Positions 1 to 7,369 are shown, counted from the stretch's first letter. The stretch: 33,313 nucleotides of DNA from Actinomadura livida (GCF_014648675.1 NZ_BMRO01000024.1:1-33313), one strand, 5' to 3'. Notes: a model not told the origin generated them from the sequence alone. Numbers and translations are program-made.

Positions 1-326
1 ACCCCGTCTTCGGCGTCGGCTCCTACGTCGAACTCTCCGCCTCCAACCCCTCCGTCCTCGCCTTCACCCGCGAGATCGGCAACGGCGACACCAACCAGTG
101 GGGCGGCACGGACACCATCCTCTGCGTGAACAACCTGTCCCGGTTCCCGCAGCCGGTGGAACTGGACCTGCGGCGCTTCCGCGGCACCGCCCCGATCGAG
201 TGCATGGGCGGTGTCCAGTTCCCGCCCATCGGCGAGCTGCCCTATCTGCTGACCCTGCCCGGGCACGGCTTCTACTGGTTCCTGCTGCCGCCGCCGCCCG
301 AGGACCCCGACCGGGAGAAGGAGTGA
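1..326 (+). CDS. treS: Trehalose synthase / maltosyltransferase-type TreS, C-terminal end (partial)
   Basis: The frame is open from the window edge (first full codon at base 3) to a TGA at 324-326, giving about 107 residues. These match the C-terminal beta-sandwich end of TreS, with the run SNPSVLAFTRE followed by LCVNNLSRFPQPVELDL. TreS interconverts trehalose and maltose in the cytoplasm and works with maltokinase in the GlgE alpha-glucan pathway. The catalytic GH13 domain lies upstream of the window, so activity cannot be judged here. The stop is one base from the GTG start of maltokinase, so the two are probably cotranscribed and translationally coupled. In some actinobacteria TreS and maltokinase form a complex (family knowledge). 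Confidence 0.93.
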   Translation, partial: PVFGVGSYVELSASNPSVLAFTREIGNGDTNQWGGTDTILCVNNLSRFPQPVELDLRRFRGTAPIECMGGVQFPPIGELPYLLTLPGHGFYWFLLPPPPEDPDREKE

Positions 327-327
327 T

Positions 328-1776
328 GTGACCGTGCCGCCGCCCGACCACTCCCTCGTCCGGCTTCTCGCCGGCTGGCTGCCGGGCCAGCGGTGGTTCG
401 GCGGCAAGGACGGCCCCATCGACGAACTCTCCATCGGGACCGCCACCGAGCTGATCGCCGGCGATCCCGCTCTGCACCACCTGGTCCTCGACGTCCGGCA
501 GGACGGCGCCATCGACCACTACCAGCTGCTGCTCGGCGCCCGCCGCGAGCTGCCCGAGCGGCTGGAGGCCGGCCTCATCGGGCGGCTGACCGGCGAGGAC
601 GGGATCACCGGGCACGTCTACGACGCCGTCCACGACGCGGAGCTCACCCGGGCGCTGCTGACGTACATGGCGAACGAGACGCAGGTCGGACCGCTCCAGT
701 TCCGCCGCGCGCCCGGCACCGGCATCCGCACGGACCTGGACGGCTCGCCCATCGGCGCCGAGCAGAGCAACACCTCGCTGATCTTCGGCGACAGCTACAT
801 CTGCAAGCTGTTCCGCCGCCTGTCGCCCGACGTCAACCCCGACCTTGAGGTCAACCTCGCGCTCTCCCGCGAGGGCTGCGCCCACATCCCCGCCGTGCAC
901 GGCTGGATCGAGCTGGAGCCCGGCTCGAACACCGGGTGGGAGGCGGCCGGGGACGAGCCCGTCACGCTGGCGCTGCTGTCGGAGTACCTGCGCACCGCGA
1001 CCGACGGCTGGCAGTTCGCCCTCACCAGCGTCCGCGACTGGTTCGCCCAGCCCGCCCCGCTGGGGACGGGCCCGGTCTTCACCGCGGAAGAAGCGGCCGC
1101 CGCGGGCGGCGACTTCGGCGCGGAGGCCGAGCGGCTCGGCGCGGCGACCGCGCAGGTGCACCGCGACCTGGCCGCCGCGTTCGGGGTGACGCAGGCGCCC
1201 GCCTCGGTGCTGCGGGACGCGGTGTTCGCGATGAACGAGCAGCTCGACCAGGTCAGCGCCGCCGTGCCGGAGCTCCGCCCGTACGCCGGCGCGATCCGCG
1301 CGGTCTTCGACGAGGTCGCCGCGGCGGCGGGGCCGCTGCCCGTCCAGCGCGTCCACGGCGACTACCACCTCGGCCAGGTCCTGCGCACCGACGCCGGCTG
1401 GGTGCTGCTGGACTTCGAGGGCGAGCCCGCGCGGACCCACCATGAGCGCCGGGCGCCCGCGCACCCGCTGCGGGACGTCGCCGGGATGCTGCGCTCGTTC
1501 GAGTACGCGGCCCGGTTCCTGCTCGCCCGGGAGGGCGACCTGCCGCAGGACACGTCCGAGGCGCTGGAGGCCCGCGCCCAGGCGTGGGCGGAGCGCAACC
1601 GGGCCGCGTTCTGCGCCGGCTACGCCGCCGCCGGCGGGCCGGACCCGGCCGCGCACGCGGCGCTGGTGCGGGCCTTCGAGTTCGACAAGGCCGTCTACGA
1701 GATCCGCTACGAGGCGCGCAACCGCCCGTCGTGGCTGCCCGTCCCCCTGCGGTCCCTCGCCCGCCTCGCGGGCTGA
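328..1776 (+). CDS. mak: Maltokinase (Pep2/Mak)
   Basis: This 482-aa protein phosphorylates maltose with ATP to give maltose-1-phosphate, the donor used by GlgE. The N-terminal cap domain has the family-type LLAGWLPGQRWFGGKD near residues 13-28. The aminoglycoside-phosphotransferase-like kinase lobe has the catalytic VHGDYHLGQVL near residues 342-352 and the metal-binding LLDFEGEP near 360-367. GMLRSFEYAARF follows and is characteristic of the family. Length is normal. The GTG start at 328 directly follows the treS stop; an ATG at 326 leads straight into a stop, and a GTG at 334 is an alternative. The gene converges on a GntR gene after a short hairpin. In many actinomycetes glgB follows directly; here it is displaced by about 1.6 kb. 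Confidence 0.96.
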   Translation: MTVPPPDHSLVRLLAGWLPGQRWFGGKDGPIDELSIGTATELIAGDPALHHLVLDVRQDGAIDHYQLLLGARRELPERLEAGLIGRLTGEDGITGHVYDAVHDAELTRALLTYMANETQVGPLQFRRAPGTGIRTDLDGSPIGAEQSNTSLIFGDSYICKLFRRLSPDVNPDLEVNLALSREGCAHIPAVHGWIELEPGSNTGWEAAGDEPVTLALLSEYLRTATDGWQFALTSVRDWFAQPAPLGTGPVFTAEEAAAAGGDFGAEAERLGAATAQVHRDLAAAFGVTQAPASVLRDAVFAMNEQLDQVSAAVPELRPYAGAIRAVFDEVAAAAGPLPVQRVHGDYHLGQVLRTDAGWVLLDFEGEPARTHHERRAPAHPLRDVAGMLRSFEYAARFLLAREGDLPQDTSEALEARAQAWAERNRAAFCAGYAAAGGPDPAAHAALVRAFEFDKAVYEIRYEARNRPSWLPVPLRSLARLAG

Positions 1777-1794
1777 GCCGCCGGACGATCAGGG

Positions 1795-1812
1795 GCCGGC
1801 GGTACGGCCGGC
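1795..1812. terminator. Short hairpin between convergent mak and gntR
   Basis: GCCGGC at 1795-1800 pairs with GCCGGC at 1807-1812 around a 6-nt loop. It sits in the 37-bp gap between the two convergent stop codons. There is no T-tract, as is usual for high-GC actinobacterial terminators. A bidirectional terminator role is inferred from position. Confidence 0.4.
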
Positions 1813-1813
1813 G

Positions 1814-2572
1814 TCACAGGTCGATGGCGTAGTCGAGGACGACGCGGTCGGCGGGCAGCACGATCTCGCGGCAGACCTCCATCACGTCGGCGCGCGACAG
1901 CATCCGGCGGGTGATGGCGAGGACCGGCACCCCGCCGGTCATCCGGAGCGTCTCGGCCTCCTCCGGGGTCGGCATCCGGGAGCGGACGGCCTCCTCGACG
2001 CGGGTCGGCGGGTGGCCGAGATAGGCCAGCTGCGCGAGCGTCCCCCCGGGCCACGGCTCGCGCGCCGGGTCGGACACGGGCGTGTCCCCGACGAGATCCC
2101 ACGGCAGGTAGTTGACGGAGATCTGCTGCGGCTCGCCGCGGGCGTAGAAGACGAACCGGCGGCGCAGCAGCTCGATGCCGGTCGGCCGCTCGAACAGCGC
2201 GCCGAGCTCGTCGTCGGCCCGCACGCGGGTGAACTCCCTGTCGAGCCGGTACTCCTCCCAGGAGATCTTCTGGTCGCGGGTGAACGTCGTCTCGGGAACC
2301 GCCATGGGCCTGGTCACCACGCGGTAGCGGTCCATCGCGACCCTGCGCGCGGGGGGCACGACCCGGACGAGGGTGCCGCCGCCGCGGCGCGTCTCGACCA
2401 GTCCCTCGCCGCGGAGCAGCGCGACGGCCTGCCGGACGACGATCTCGGAAACGCCGTGGACCTCGCAGAGCTCCGCGATGGTCGGCAGCCGGCTTCCCGG
2501 CGGGAGGCTCCCGTCCCGGATGCCCTCGCGCAGCGTGTCGGCGATGCGCAGGTAGGCGGGTCGGTCCGGCAC
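1814..2572 (-). CDS. GntR-family (HutC-type, UTRA domain) transcriptional regulator
   Basis: The protein is 252 aa from a GTG at 2572. The N-terminal winged-helix is typical of GntR: PAYLRIADTLREGI, then GSRLPTIAEL, VSEIVVRQAVALLRGEGLV and TRRGGGT. The rest matches a UTRA effector domain, with LRRRFVFYARGEPQQISVNYLP and an end similar to LAITRRML. I chose GTG 2572 because GGGGAGG (2581-2587) lies 8 nt upstream and the length suits the family. The frame is open to an ATG at 2668, which has only a badly spaced purine run and would add a Ser/Asn-rich tail; GTG 2581 is a third option. The effector is unknown. The gene is divergent from a 72-aa orphan, with a palindrome between them, and together they separate mak from glgB. 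Confidence 0.88.
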   Translation of the reverse strand: MPDRPAYLRIADTLREGIRDGSLPPGSRLPTIAELCEVHGVSEIVVRQAVALLRGEGLVETRRGGGTLVRVVPPARRVAMDRYRVVTRPMAVPETTFTRDQKISWEEYRLDREFTRVRADDELGALFERPTGIELLRRRFVFYARGEPQQISVNYLPWDLVGDTPVSDPAREPWPGGTLAQLAYLGHPPTRVEEAVRSRMPTPEEAETLRMTGGVPVLAITRRMLSRADVMEVCREIVLPADRVVLDYAIDL

Positions 2573-2611
2573 CGGCGTCACCTCCCCTTCTTCCGGACGC
2601 GCCGTCGAGCC

Positions 2612-2642
2612 GTTCGACTCACTGTTCGACGCGGCGTTCGAT
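2612..2642. repeat. Three direct GTTCGA repeats at exact 12-bp spacing
   Basis: GTTCGAC starts at 2612 and 2624, and GTTCGAT starts at 2636, so the period is exactly 12 bp. If gntR starts at 2572 or 2581 these lie upstream of the coding region and could be operator half-sites. If it starts at 2668 they are in-frame codons giving repeated Ser-Asn pairs. The sequence alone does not decide. Confidence 0.5.
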
Positions 2643-2714
2643 CCTGGCTCGTCCTCCCTGCCATCCATACCTTCCGCGCGCTATCCGCGGAGGCATGGTC
2701 CGCTTACGGACAGC

Positions 2715-2755
2715 TTGACACCTCTCGGTACGAGTAAGACTTTTGTATACAGAAG
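2715..2755. promoter_or_regulatory. Palindromic operator candidate between gntR and the 72-aa orphan
   Basis: A perfect 8-bp palindrome TGTATACA (2744-2751) extends to CTTnTGTATACAnAAG at 2740-2755. A consensus-like TTGACA lies at 2715-2720, but TATACA at 2746-2751 is 25 bp away, too far for a normal -35/-10 pair, so the promoter is unassigned. Position between divergent genes suggests the site is bound by the GntR product. That is inference. Confidence 0.55.
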
Positions 2756-2782
2756 AGCGGCCTCGGGGAAAGGACGACCTTG

Positions 2783-3001
2783 ATGGGCGACTTCGCGGAT
2801 CTGAAGGCGGCCATCGAGGGGGAGTTTCCGGGTTGGCAGGTGTGGCGCAGCGACGCGGGGCGCTGGTACGCGACCCGCAGCGGCGACCTGAGCGACTCGC
2901 AATTGGCGGCGGGATACGCGATGACGGTGGCAGCCGACGACTCCGCGGGGCTGCGCCGGCTGCTGCTCGACCAGACGCGCGAGGAGCGCGGAGGCCCGTG
3001 A
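2783..3001 (+). CDS. Small hypothetical protein divergent from the GntR regulator
   Basis: This is a 72-aa acidic protein starting at ATG 2783; a TTG at 2780 is in frame just before it, and GGGGAAAGGACG lies upstream as a purine-rich SD region. It has aromatic clusters (FPGWQVWRSDAGRWYATR) and an acidic C-terminal half rich in Asp and Leu, with no signal peptide or membrane segment. I do not recognise a named domain. Its divergent pairing with a GntR/UTRA gene and the palindrome between them suggest it is a target of that regulator. A strong 12-bp hairpin follows its stop. It is real by frame, start context and terminator, but its function is unknown. Confidence 0.7.
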   Translation: MGDFADLKAAIEGEFPGWQVWRSDAGRWYATRSGDLSDSQLAAGYAMTVAADDSAGLRRLLLDQTREERGGP

Positions 3002-3024
3002 GGGACGTTGCCGGGGAGCGGCGC

Positions 3025-3056
3025 GGCCCGGTCCGCGAGCGGGGGCGGACCGGGCC
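3025..3056 (+). terminator. Strong 12-bp hairpin after the 72-aa orphan
   Basis: GGCCCGGTCCGC (3025-3036) pairs perfectly with 3045-3056 around an 8-nt loop, starting 23 nt after the stop codon. No T-run follows. It is the likely terminator of the small gene. Confidence 0.7.
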
Positions 3057-3155
3057 GGGGCGTGCCGGTACGGAAGGTACCTGTGTCGCTGAGGTGACAC
3101 AGGAATGGAGCCCAGGGCGGTGTGGTCGGTGTCACCGCAGGGGCCAGTCAGACGT

Positions 3156-3216
3156 GACCGCACGGACGGCGCATTCGGCGCGACCCCCGACGAAGAGTCG
3201 CGCCGCCCGTGCGGTC
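3156..3216. terminator. 17-bp near-perfect stem upstream of glgB
   Basis: The arm 3156-3172 (GACCGCACGG then ACGGCGC) pairs with 3200-3216, with one mismatch and a 27-nt loop. It is strong enough to block readthrough into glgB or to act as a leader structure. No coding frame accounts for it. Confidence 0.5.
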
Positions 3217-3421
3217 GCACCGTCCTCCGGGACGAGCTCCCGCTCGACGCACCGGCCCCACCCGCCACCGTCCGCGACCCGCCGTCCGCGGCCGGTCTTC
3301 CGCGGCGTGGCCTCGGGAAACGTCAAGCTCGCGGAAACAGGTGCGCCCGCGACGTGAAAGCCGCCGATCTCGGGGCACCCCTACTGGGGTAAATCTCAGT
3401 GGGACGGGAGGCCATGAGGTC

Positions 3422-5647
3422 ATGGCACGGGTGACGCGCGCGGAGATCGACCGGCTCGTCGGCGGCGACCACCACGATCCGCACGGCATCCTCGGGGCGC
3501 ATCCCGGCCGGGACGGCGTGACCGTCCGGGCGCTGCGGCCGCTCGCCGAGCGGGTGGAGGTCGTGCTGCCCAGCGGCGACCGGCATCCGCTCCGGCACCA
3601 CCATGAGGGACTGTTCACCGGGACGCTGCCGGGCGGCTCGTCGCTGGCCGGCGCCGCGGACGAGGCGCCGCTCGCCGTCCCCGACTACCGGCTCGCCGTC
3701 ACCTACGGGGACGGCGTCGAGACCGTCCAGGACGACCCGTACCGGCACCTGCCCACGCTCGGCGAACTCGACCTGCACCTGATCAGCGAGGGGCGGCACG
3801 AGGAGCTGTGGCGGGCGCTCGGCGCGCGGGTCCGCAGCTACGCCTCCGCGTTCGGCACGGTGCACGGGACGGGTTTCGCGGTGTGGGCGCCCACCGCCCG
3901 CGGCGTCCGCGTCGTGGGCGACTTCAACCACTGGGACGGCCGCGCGTACCCGATGCGGTCACTCGGCTCCACCGGCGTCTGGGAACTGTTCATCCCGGAC
4001 GTGGGCGACGGCATGTGCTACAAGTACGAGATCCTCGGCGCGGACGGCGTGTGGCGCGCCAAGGCCGACCCGATGGCCCAGTTCACGGAGCGTCCCCCCG
4101 CGACGGCGTCCCGCATCTTCACCTCGTCCTACGAGTGGGGCGACGGCCAGTGGATGGACGGCCGCAAGGACCGCGACTGGTTGCACGAGCCCATGAGCGC
4201 GTACGAGGTGCATCTCGGGTCGTGGCGCCCTGGGCTCGGGTACAGGGAATTGGCCGAAGAGCTGACCGCGTACGTCAAGGACATGGGTTTCACACACGTG
4301 GAGCTGCTCCCGGTCACCGAACACCCGTACGGCCCTTCGTGGGGCTACCAGGTGACGTCGTACTACGCGCCGACCGCGCGGTTCGGGGACCCGGACGACT
4401 TCCGGTACCTGGTGGACCGGCTCCACCAGGCCGGAATCGGCGTCCTGATGGACTGGGTGCCCGCCCACTTCCCCAAGGACGAGTGGGCGCTGGCGCGCTT
4501 CGACGGCACCGCCCTGTACGAGCACGACGATCCGGCGCGCGGCGAGCACCCCGACTGGGGGACGCTCGTGTTCAACTTCGGGCGCGCCGAGGTCCGCAAC
4601 TTCCTGGTGGCCAACGCGTCGTACTGGCTGGAGGAGTTCCACATCGACGGGCTGCGCGTCGACGCGGTCGCCTCGATGCTGTACCTGGACTACTCCCGCA
4701 ACGAGGGCGAGTGGACGCCCAACATCTACGGCGGCCGCGAGAACCTGGAGGCCATCTCGTTCCTCCAGGAGATGAACGCGACGGTCTACAAGCGCAGCCC
4801 CGGCGTCGTGACGATCGCCGAGGAGTCGACGGCGTGGCCGGGCGTGACGCGGCCCACGCATCTCGGCGGCCTCGGGTTCGGGTTCAAGTGGAACATGGGC
4901 TGGATGCACGACACGCTGGAGTACCTGCGCCACGAGCCCGTGTTCCGGCACTACCACCACAACGAGATCACGTTCTCGCTGGTGTACGCGTTCTCGGAGA
5001 ACTACGTCCTGCCGCTGTCGCACGACGAGGTCGTCCACGGCAAGGGGTCGCTGCTGAGCAAGATGCCGGGCGACCCCTGGCAGCAGTTCGCCGGGCTCCG
5101 CGCCCTGCTCGCCTACATGTGGTCGCACCCCGGCAAGCAACTCCTGTTCATGGGGCAGGAGTTCGGGCAGGGCGCCGAATGGGCCGAGGAGCGGCCGCTC
5201 GACTGGTGGCTGCTGGAGAACGCCTCCGAGGGCGCCCACCACGTGGGGCTGCAGAAGCTCGTCCGCGAGCTCAACCGCGCCTACCAGGCCGAGCCCGCGC
5301 TGTGGACGCGCGACAGCGACCACGAGGGGTTCCGCTGGATCGACGGGAACGACGCGGGCGGCAACACCCTGTCCTACCTGCGCTACGGCACGGGCGCGCA
5401 GGGCGAGGAGCCGGTGCTGGCGTGCGTCGTCAACTTCGCCGGGAACCCGCATGAGAGCTACCGGCTGGGCCTGCCCCGCGAGGGCGCCTGGCGGGAGCTC
5501 GTCAACACCGACGCCTACGAGTACGGCGGCAGCGGCGTCGGGAACCTCGGCCGCGTCGAGGCGACCGCCGAGCCCTGGCACGGCCTGCCCGCGTCCGCGG
5601 TGCTGCGCGTCCCGCCCCTGGGCGCGGTGTGGCTGGTACCCGAATAG
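3422..5647 (+). CDS. glgB: 1,4-alpha-glucan branching enzyme GlgB
   Basis: This 741-aa GH13 enzyme makes alpha-1,6 branches in glycogen/alpha-glucan. The N-terminal segment begins ARVTRAEIDRLVGG, followed by a CBM48 domain with FAVWAPTARGVRVVGDFNHWDG. The TIM barrel has DWVPAHFPKDEW, nucleophile Asp414 in DGLRVDAVAS, acid/base Glu467 in TIAEES and Asp535 in SHDEVVHGKGS. The 53- and 68-residue spacing between these three equals that of E. coli GlgB (Asp405, Glu458, Asp526). The start at ATG 3422 is set by GGGAGG ten bases upstream and the family-like N-terminus; the frame is open further upstream to 3209 without support. With treS and mak it forms the glucan-building branch of the GlgE pathway. 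Confidence 0.97.
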   Translation: MARVTRAEIDRLVGGDHHDPHGILGAHPGRDGVTVRALRPLAERVEVVLPSGDRHPLRHHHEGLFTGTLPGGSSLAGAADEAPLAVPDYRLAVTYGDGVETVQDDPYRHLPTLGELDLHLISEGRHEELWRALGARVRSYASAFGTVHGTGFAVWAPTARGVRVVGDFNHWDGRAYPMRSLGSTGVWELFIPDVGDGMCYKYEILGADGVWRAKADPMAQFTERPPATASRIFTSSYEWGDGQWMDGRKDRDWLHEPMSAYEVHLGSWRPGLGYRELAEELTAYVKDMGFTHVELLPVTEHPYGPSWGYQVTSYYAPTARFGDPDDFRYLVDRLHQAGIGVLMDWVPAHFPKDEWALARFDGTALYEHDDPARGEHPDWGTLVFNFGRAEVRNFLVANASYWLEEFHIDGLRVDAVASMLYLDYSRNEGEWTPNIYGGRENLEAISFLQEMNATVYKRSPGVVTIAEESTAWPGVTRPTHLGGLGFGFKWNMGWMHDTLEYLRHEPVFRHYHHNEITFSLVYAFSENYVLPLSHDEVVHGKGSLLSKMPGDPWQQFAGLRALLAYMWSHPGKQLLFMGQEFGQGAEWAEERPLDWWLLENASEGAHHVGLQKLVRELNRAYQAEPALWTRDSDHEGFRWIDGNDAGGNTLSYLRYGTGAQGEEPVLACVVNFAGNPHESYRLGLPREGAWRELVNTDAYEYGGSGVGNLGRVEATAEPWHGLPASAVLRVPPLGAVWLVPE

Positions 5648-5656
5648 TCTGGCGGG

Positions 5657-6037
5657 ATGAGCGAAGGCTTTCCCAGGGCGGTCGCGCAGCGCCTGCACGT
5701 CGTCCCCGGCCGGTTCGCGGTGGAGCACCTGCCGCACGCCACGTTCCCGGAGGACGACGACTGGATCGCGCTGATCCGCGCCCCCGAGGGACTCACCGTC
5801 ATCCGGGACGTGCCCGAGTTCGCCGAGGCGGAACGCTGGGCCGGCTTCTACGGCGACGGTGAGCGCGCTCCCCGCGTGCCGGGCACGCCGGCCGAGATCG
5901 TGGGACCGCTCGCCGAGGCCGGCATCCCCCTCTTCGTGGCGTCGACCTACCACGCGGACCTCGTCCTCGTGCCCGACCACCGGCTGAAGGAGGCGGCCGA
6001 CGTCCTCCGCGACGCCGGTCACCGCGTGGAGCTCTGA
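5657..6037 (+). CDS. ACT-like (CASTOR/ACT_7-type) putative amino-acid-binding protein
   Basis: This 126-aa protein starts nine bases after the glgB stop. It looks like two tandem ACT-like segments: WIALIRAPEGLTVIRDVPEF in the first half, and GPLAEAGIPLFVASTYHADLVLVPDHRLKEA in the second half. Proteins with this C-terminal pattern belong to the ACT_7/CASTOR group and are expected to bind amino acids as regulatory sensors. The assignment rests on pattern resemblance. There is no membrane segment or signal peptide. Cotranscription with glgB is likely from the spacing, but a functional link is unproven. It converges on the Nudix-NYN gene. Confidence 0.7.
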   Translation: MSEGFPRAVAQRLHVVPGRFAVEHLPHATFPEDDDWIALIRAPEGLTVIRDVPEFAEAERWAGFYGDGERAPRVPGTPAEIVGPLAEAGIPLFVASTYHADLVLVPDHRLKEAADVLRDAGHRVEL

Positions 6038-6070
6038 CCCTTCCGGACTACGAGCCTGCCGCAATGCGGG

Positions 6071-6084
6071 CCGGCTAGAGCCGG
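6071..6084. terminator. Small hairpin between convergent genes
   Basis: CCGGC (6071-6075), loop TAGA, GCCGG (6080-6084) overlaps the stop codon of the minus-strand Nudix-NYN gene. A smaller CCGC-AAT-GCGG lies just before it. The stem is weak and the call rests on position. Confidence 0.3.
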
Positions 6085-6932
6085 TCGAGGAGCCAGCGCG
6101 GGCCGATGACGGAGGCTCCGGCCGCCTCGCAGCGCCTGCGCAGCTCCCGGTCGGCGGTCACCACCAGGTGTGCGGTGTCGGGCCCCGCGTCCTGGACGAG
6201 GTCGACGATGTGGTCGTCGCCGCTGCCGGGCGCCGCCTCGACCCGCACCCCGTCGGCCCGCCGGTCGGCGACGCTCCGCGCCGCGCCCTCCACCACCAGG
6301 ACGACCTCGGGGAAGCAGCGGTCGAACCGGACGAGCCCGCCGGGCACGCCCTCGACGCCCGCGTTCAGCGCCTTGAGGTCATCGTGGAGCCGCGCGTTCG
6401 CGCCGGCGCGGTCCTTCCACCAGCCGTCGGCGCGGGCGCCGACGACGTTCGCCGCGTCCACGACGAGGGTGACGCCCCGCATCGCGTCCCGCAGCCGCGG
6501 CCATGACCGCGCGAACGGCTCGAACAGCTTGCGGCCGGTGACGTCCTCGGCGCGCACCCACTCCGCGCGGCGCGTCTCCCTGGACGCCGCGCCGACGCGC
6601 GGCAGCTCGCGCAGCGACCCGACCACGGAGGTGAACGACCAGCCGCCGTGGTCCTCGACGCTCATGCCGTGGACCCGCACCGTGCCCGTGTCGAGCGTGC
6701 ACTCCTCGGCGGTCTCCCGCAGCGCGCCCGCCACCGGATCCTCGTGGCTGTGCAGCGCGCCGCCGAACATCCCCCACGTCCCGCCGCCGATCCCCCACCA
6801 CGCGCGCTGCTGCAGCAGCACCCACACCTGCCCGTCGGGGTCGCGGTGGTAGGCGAGCAGGCCCGCGGCACCGAACCGTCCCCAGTGCGTGTGCCCCAGC
6901 CCGCAGCCCGCCCAGCCGTCGCCGTCTCCCAT
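6075..6932 (-). CDS. Nudix hydrolase fused to a NYN/PIN-type nuclease-like domain
   Basis: This 285-aa protein has two domains. Residues about 15-150 are a Nudix fold: the box runs G58-x5-E64-x7-R72-E73-T-A-E76-E77, with the usual late Gly replaced by Thr79, so nucleoside-diphosphate-linked substrates are expected. Residues about 153-285 resemble NYN/YacP-type PIN nucleases, with LVVDAANVVG (Asp159, Asn162), GSGDDHIVDLV (Asp239/240) and LVVTADRELRRRC (Asp261), which would supply a metal-binding acidic cluster. The N-terminus MGDGDGWAGCGLGHTHWGRFGA is typical of actinobacterial Nudix proteins. The start at ATG 6932 has no clear SD, but TATCGT seven bases before it could be a -10 of a leaderless mRNA. 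Substrate and RNA role are unknown. Confidence 0.82.
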   Translation of the reverse strand: MGDGDGWAGCGLGHTHWGRFGAAGLLAYHRDPDGQVWVLLQQRAWWGIGGGTWGMFGGALHSHEDPVAGALRETAEECTLDTGTVRVHGMSVEDHGGWSFTSVVGSLRELPRVGAASRETRRAEWVRAEDVTGRKLFEPFARSWPRLRDAMRGVTLVVDAANVVGARADGWWKDRAGANARLHDDLKALNAGVEGVPGGLVRFDRCFPEVVLVVEGAARSVADRRADGVRVEAAPGSGDDHIVDLVQDAGPDTAHLVVTADRELRRRCEAAGASVIGPRWLLDRL

Positions 6933-6996
6933 GCGTCCGACGATAGCCGCTGGACGATATCCGGCCCGCGATCCTCAGTACGGTTTCGTGCGTCGT

Positions 6997-7300
6997 ATGG
7001 GAACGACCGCCACCGATCAAAGCCCGCCGATCAACGTCCCCCTGCTCACCGAGTGCCTTGCCAAGGACCCGGCACGGCGCCCGTCCGCCCGCGACCTGAT
7101 GGTGCGGCTCGTCGACCCGTCCGCCGCGACCGGCCCCGCCCCCGATCCGGATCCCGGCACGCAACCGCCGCACCCGCCCGCCGACACCGGCGGGCGCCGC
7201 GGGCGCATGATCGCGGCAGGCGCCGCCCTCACCGCCGTCGCGGTGGCCGCGACGGCGCTGATCCTGGCGAACATCGGCGATGGGGGCTCGCCCGGTGATG
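6997..7300 (+). pseudogene. Remnant of a Ser/Thr protein kinase: C-lobe end plus transmembrane segment
   Basis: From about ATG 6997 the frame reads PLLTECLAKDPARRPSARDLMVRLV, the last helices of a Hanks-type kinase domain. A Pro-rich linker follows, then a basic stop-transfer stretch and one hydrophobic segment (MIAAGAALTAVAVAATALIL, from base 7207). All ATP-binding and catalytic subdomains (about 240 residues) are missing, and nothing upstream in any frame supplies them. The frame then runs on into the thioesterase gene as meaningless sequence, so the original extracellular domain is lost too. It is most likely a deletion relic of a PknB/PknD-like gene. A small membrane protein made from the relic cannot be excluded. 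Confidence 0.65.
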
Positions 7301-7369
7301 AACGGCACAGTCCCCCGCCCCGCGAAACCGAATATCATTCTAAGATTGGCCGTGATCAAGGAGTGTGCG

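Larger units (their letters stand above)
3002..3421 (+). promoter_or_regulatory. 420-bp gene-free leader between the orphan and glgB
   Basis: No credible gene was seen. Besides the hairpin at 3025-3056 it holds CCTGTGTC/GACACAGG (3080-3087 with 3096-3103) and GGTGACAC/GTGTCACC (3093-3100 with 3129-3136), which overlap and so are mutually exclusive. It also holds a 17-bp stem with one mismatch (3156-3172 with 3200-3216). CCCC TACT GGGG lies near 3387-3398, close to glgB. GGGAGG at 3406-3411 is a well-spaced SD for glgB ATG 3422. The array could terminate upstream transcription or control glgB. Confidence 0.5.

Noticed and set aside
64..1656. A 530-codon minus-strand frame over treS/mak
   Set aside because: It is antisense to two recognised genes and has no domain or start context.
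2612..2642. LexA/SOS box from GTTCGA repeats
   Set aside because: The actinobacterial SOS site is an inverted pair (TCGAAC-N4-GTTCGA); here the half-sites are only direct repeats 12 bp apart.
2715..2751. Standard promoter from TTGACA (2715) and TATACA (2746)
   Set aside because: The 25-bp spacer is too long for a sigma-70-type promoter; the TATACA is better explained as part of the palindrome.
3959..6064. A 701-codon open frame on the minus strand across glgB
   Set aside because: It is antisense to glgB, which has full catalytic motifs; the translation is Val/Arg/Asp-rich noise typical of high-GC shadow frames.
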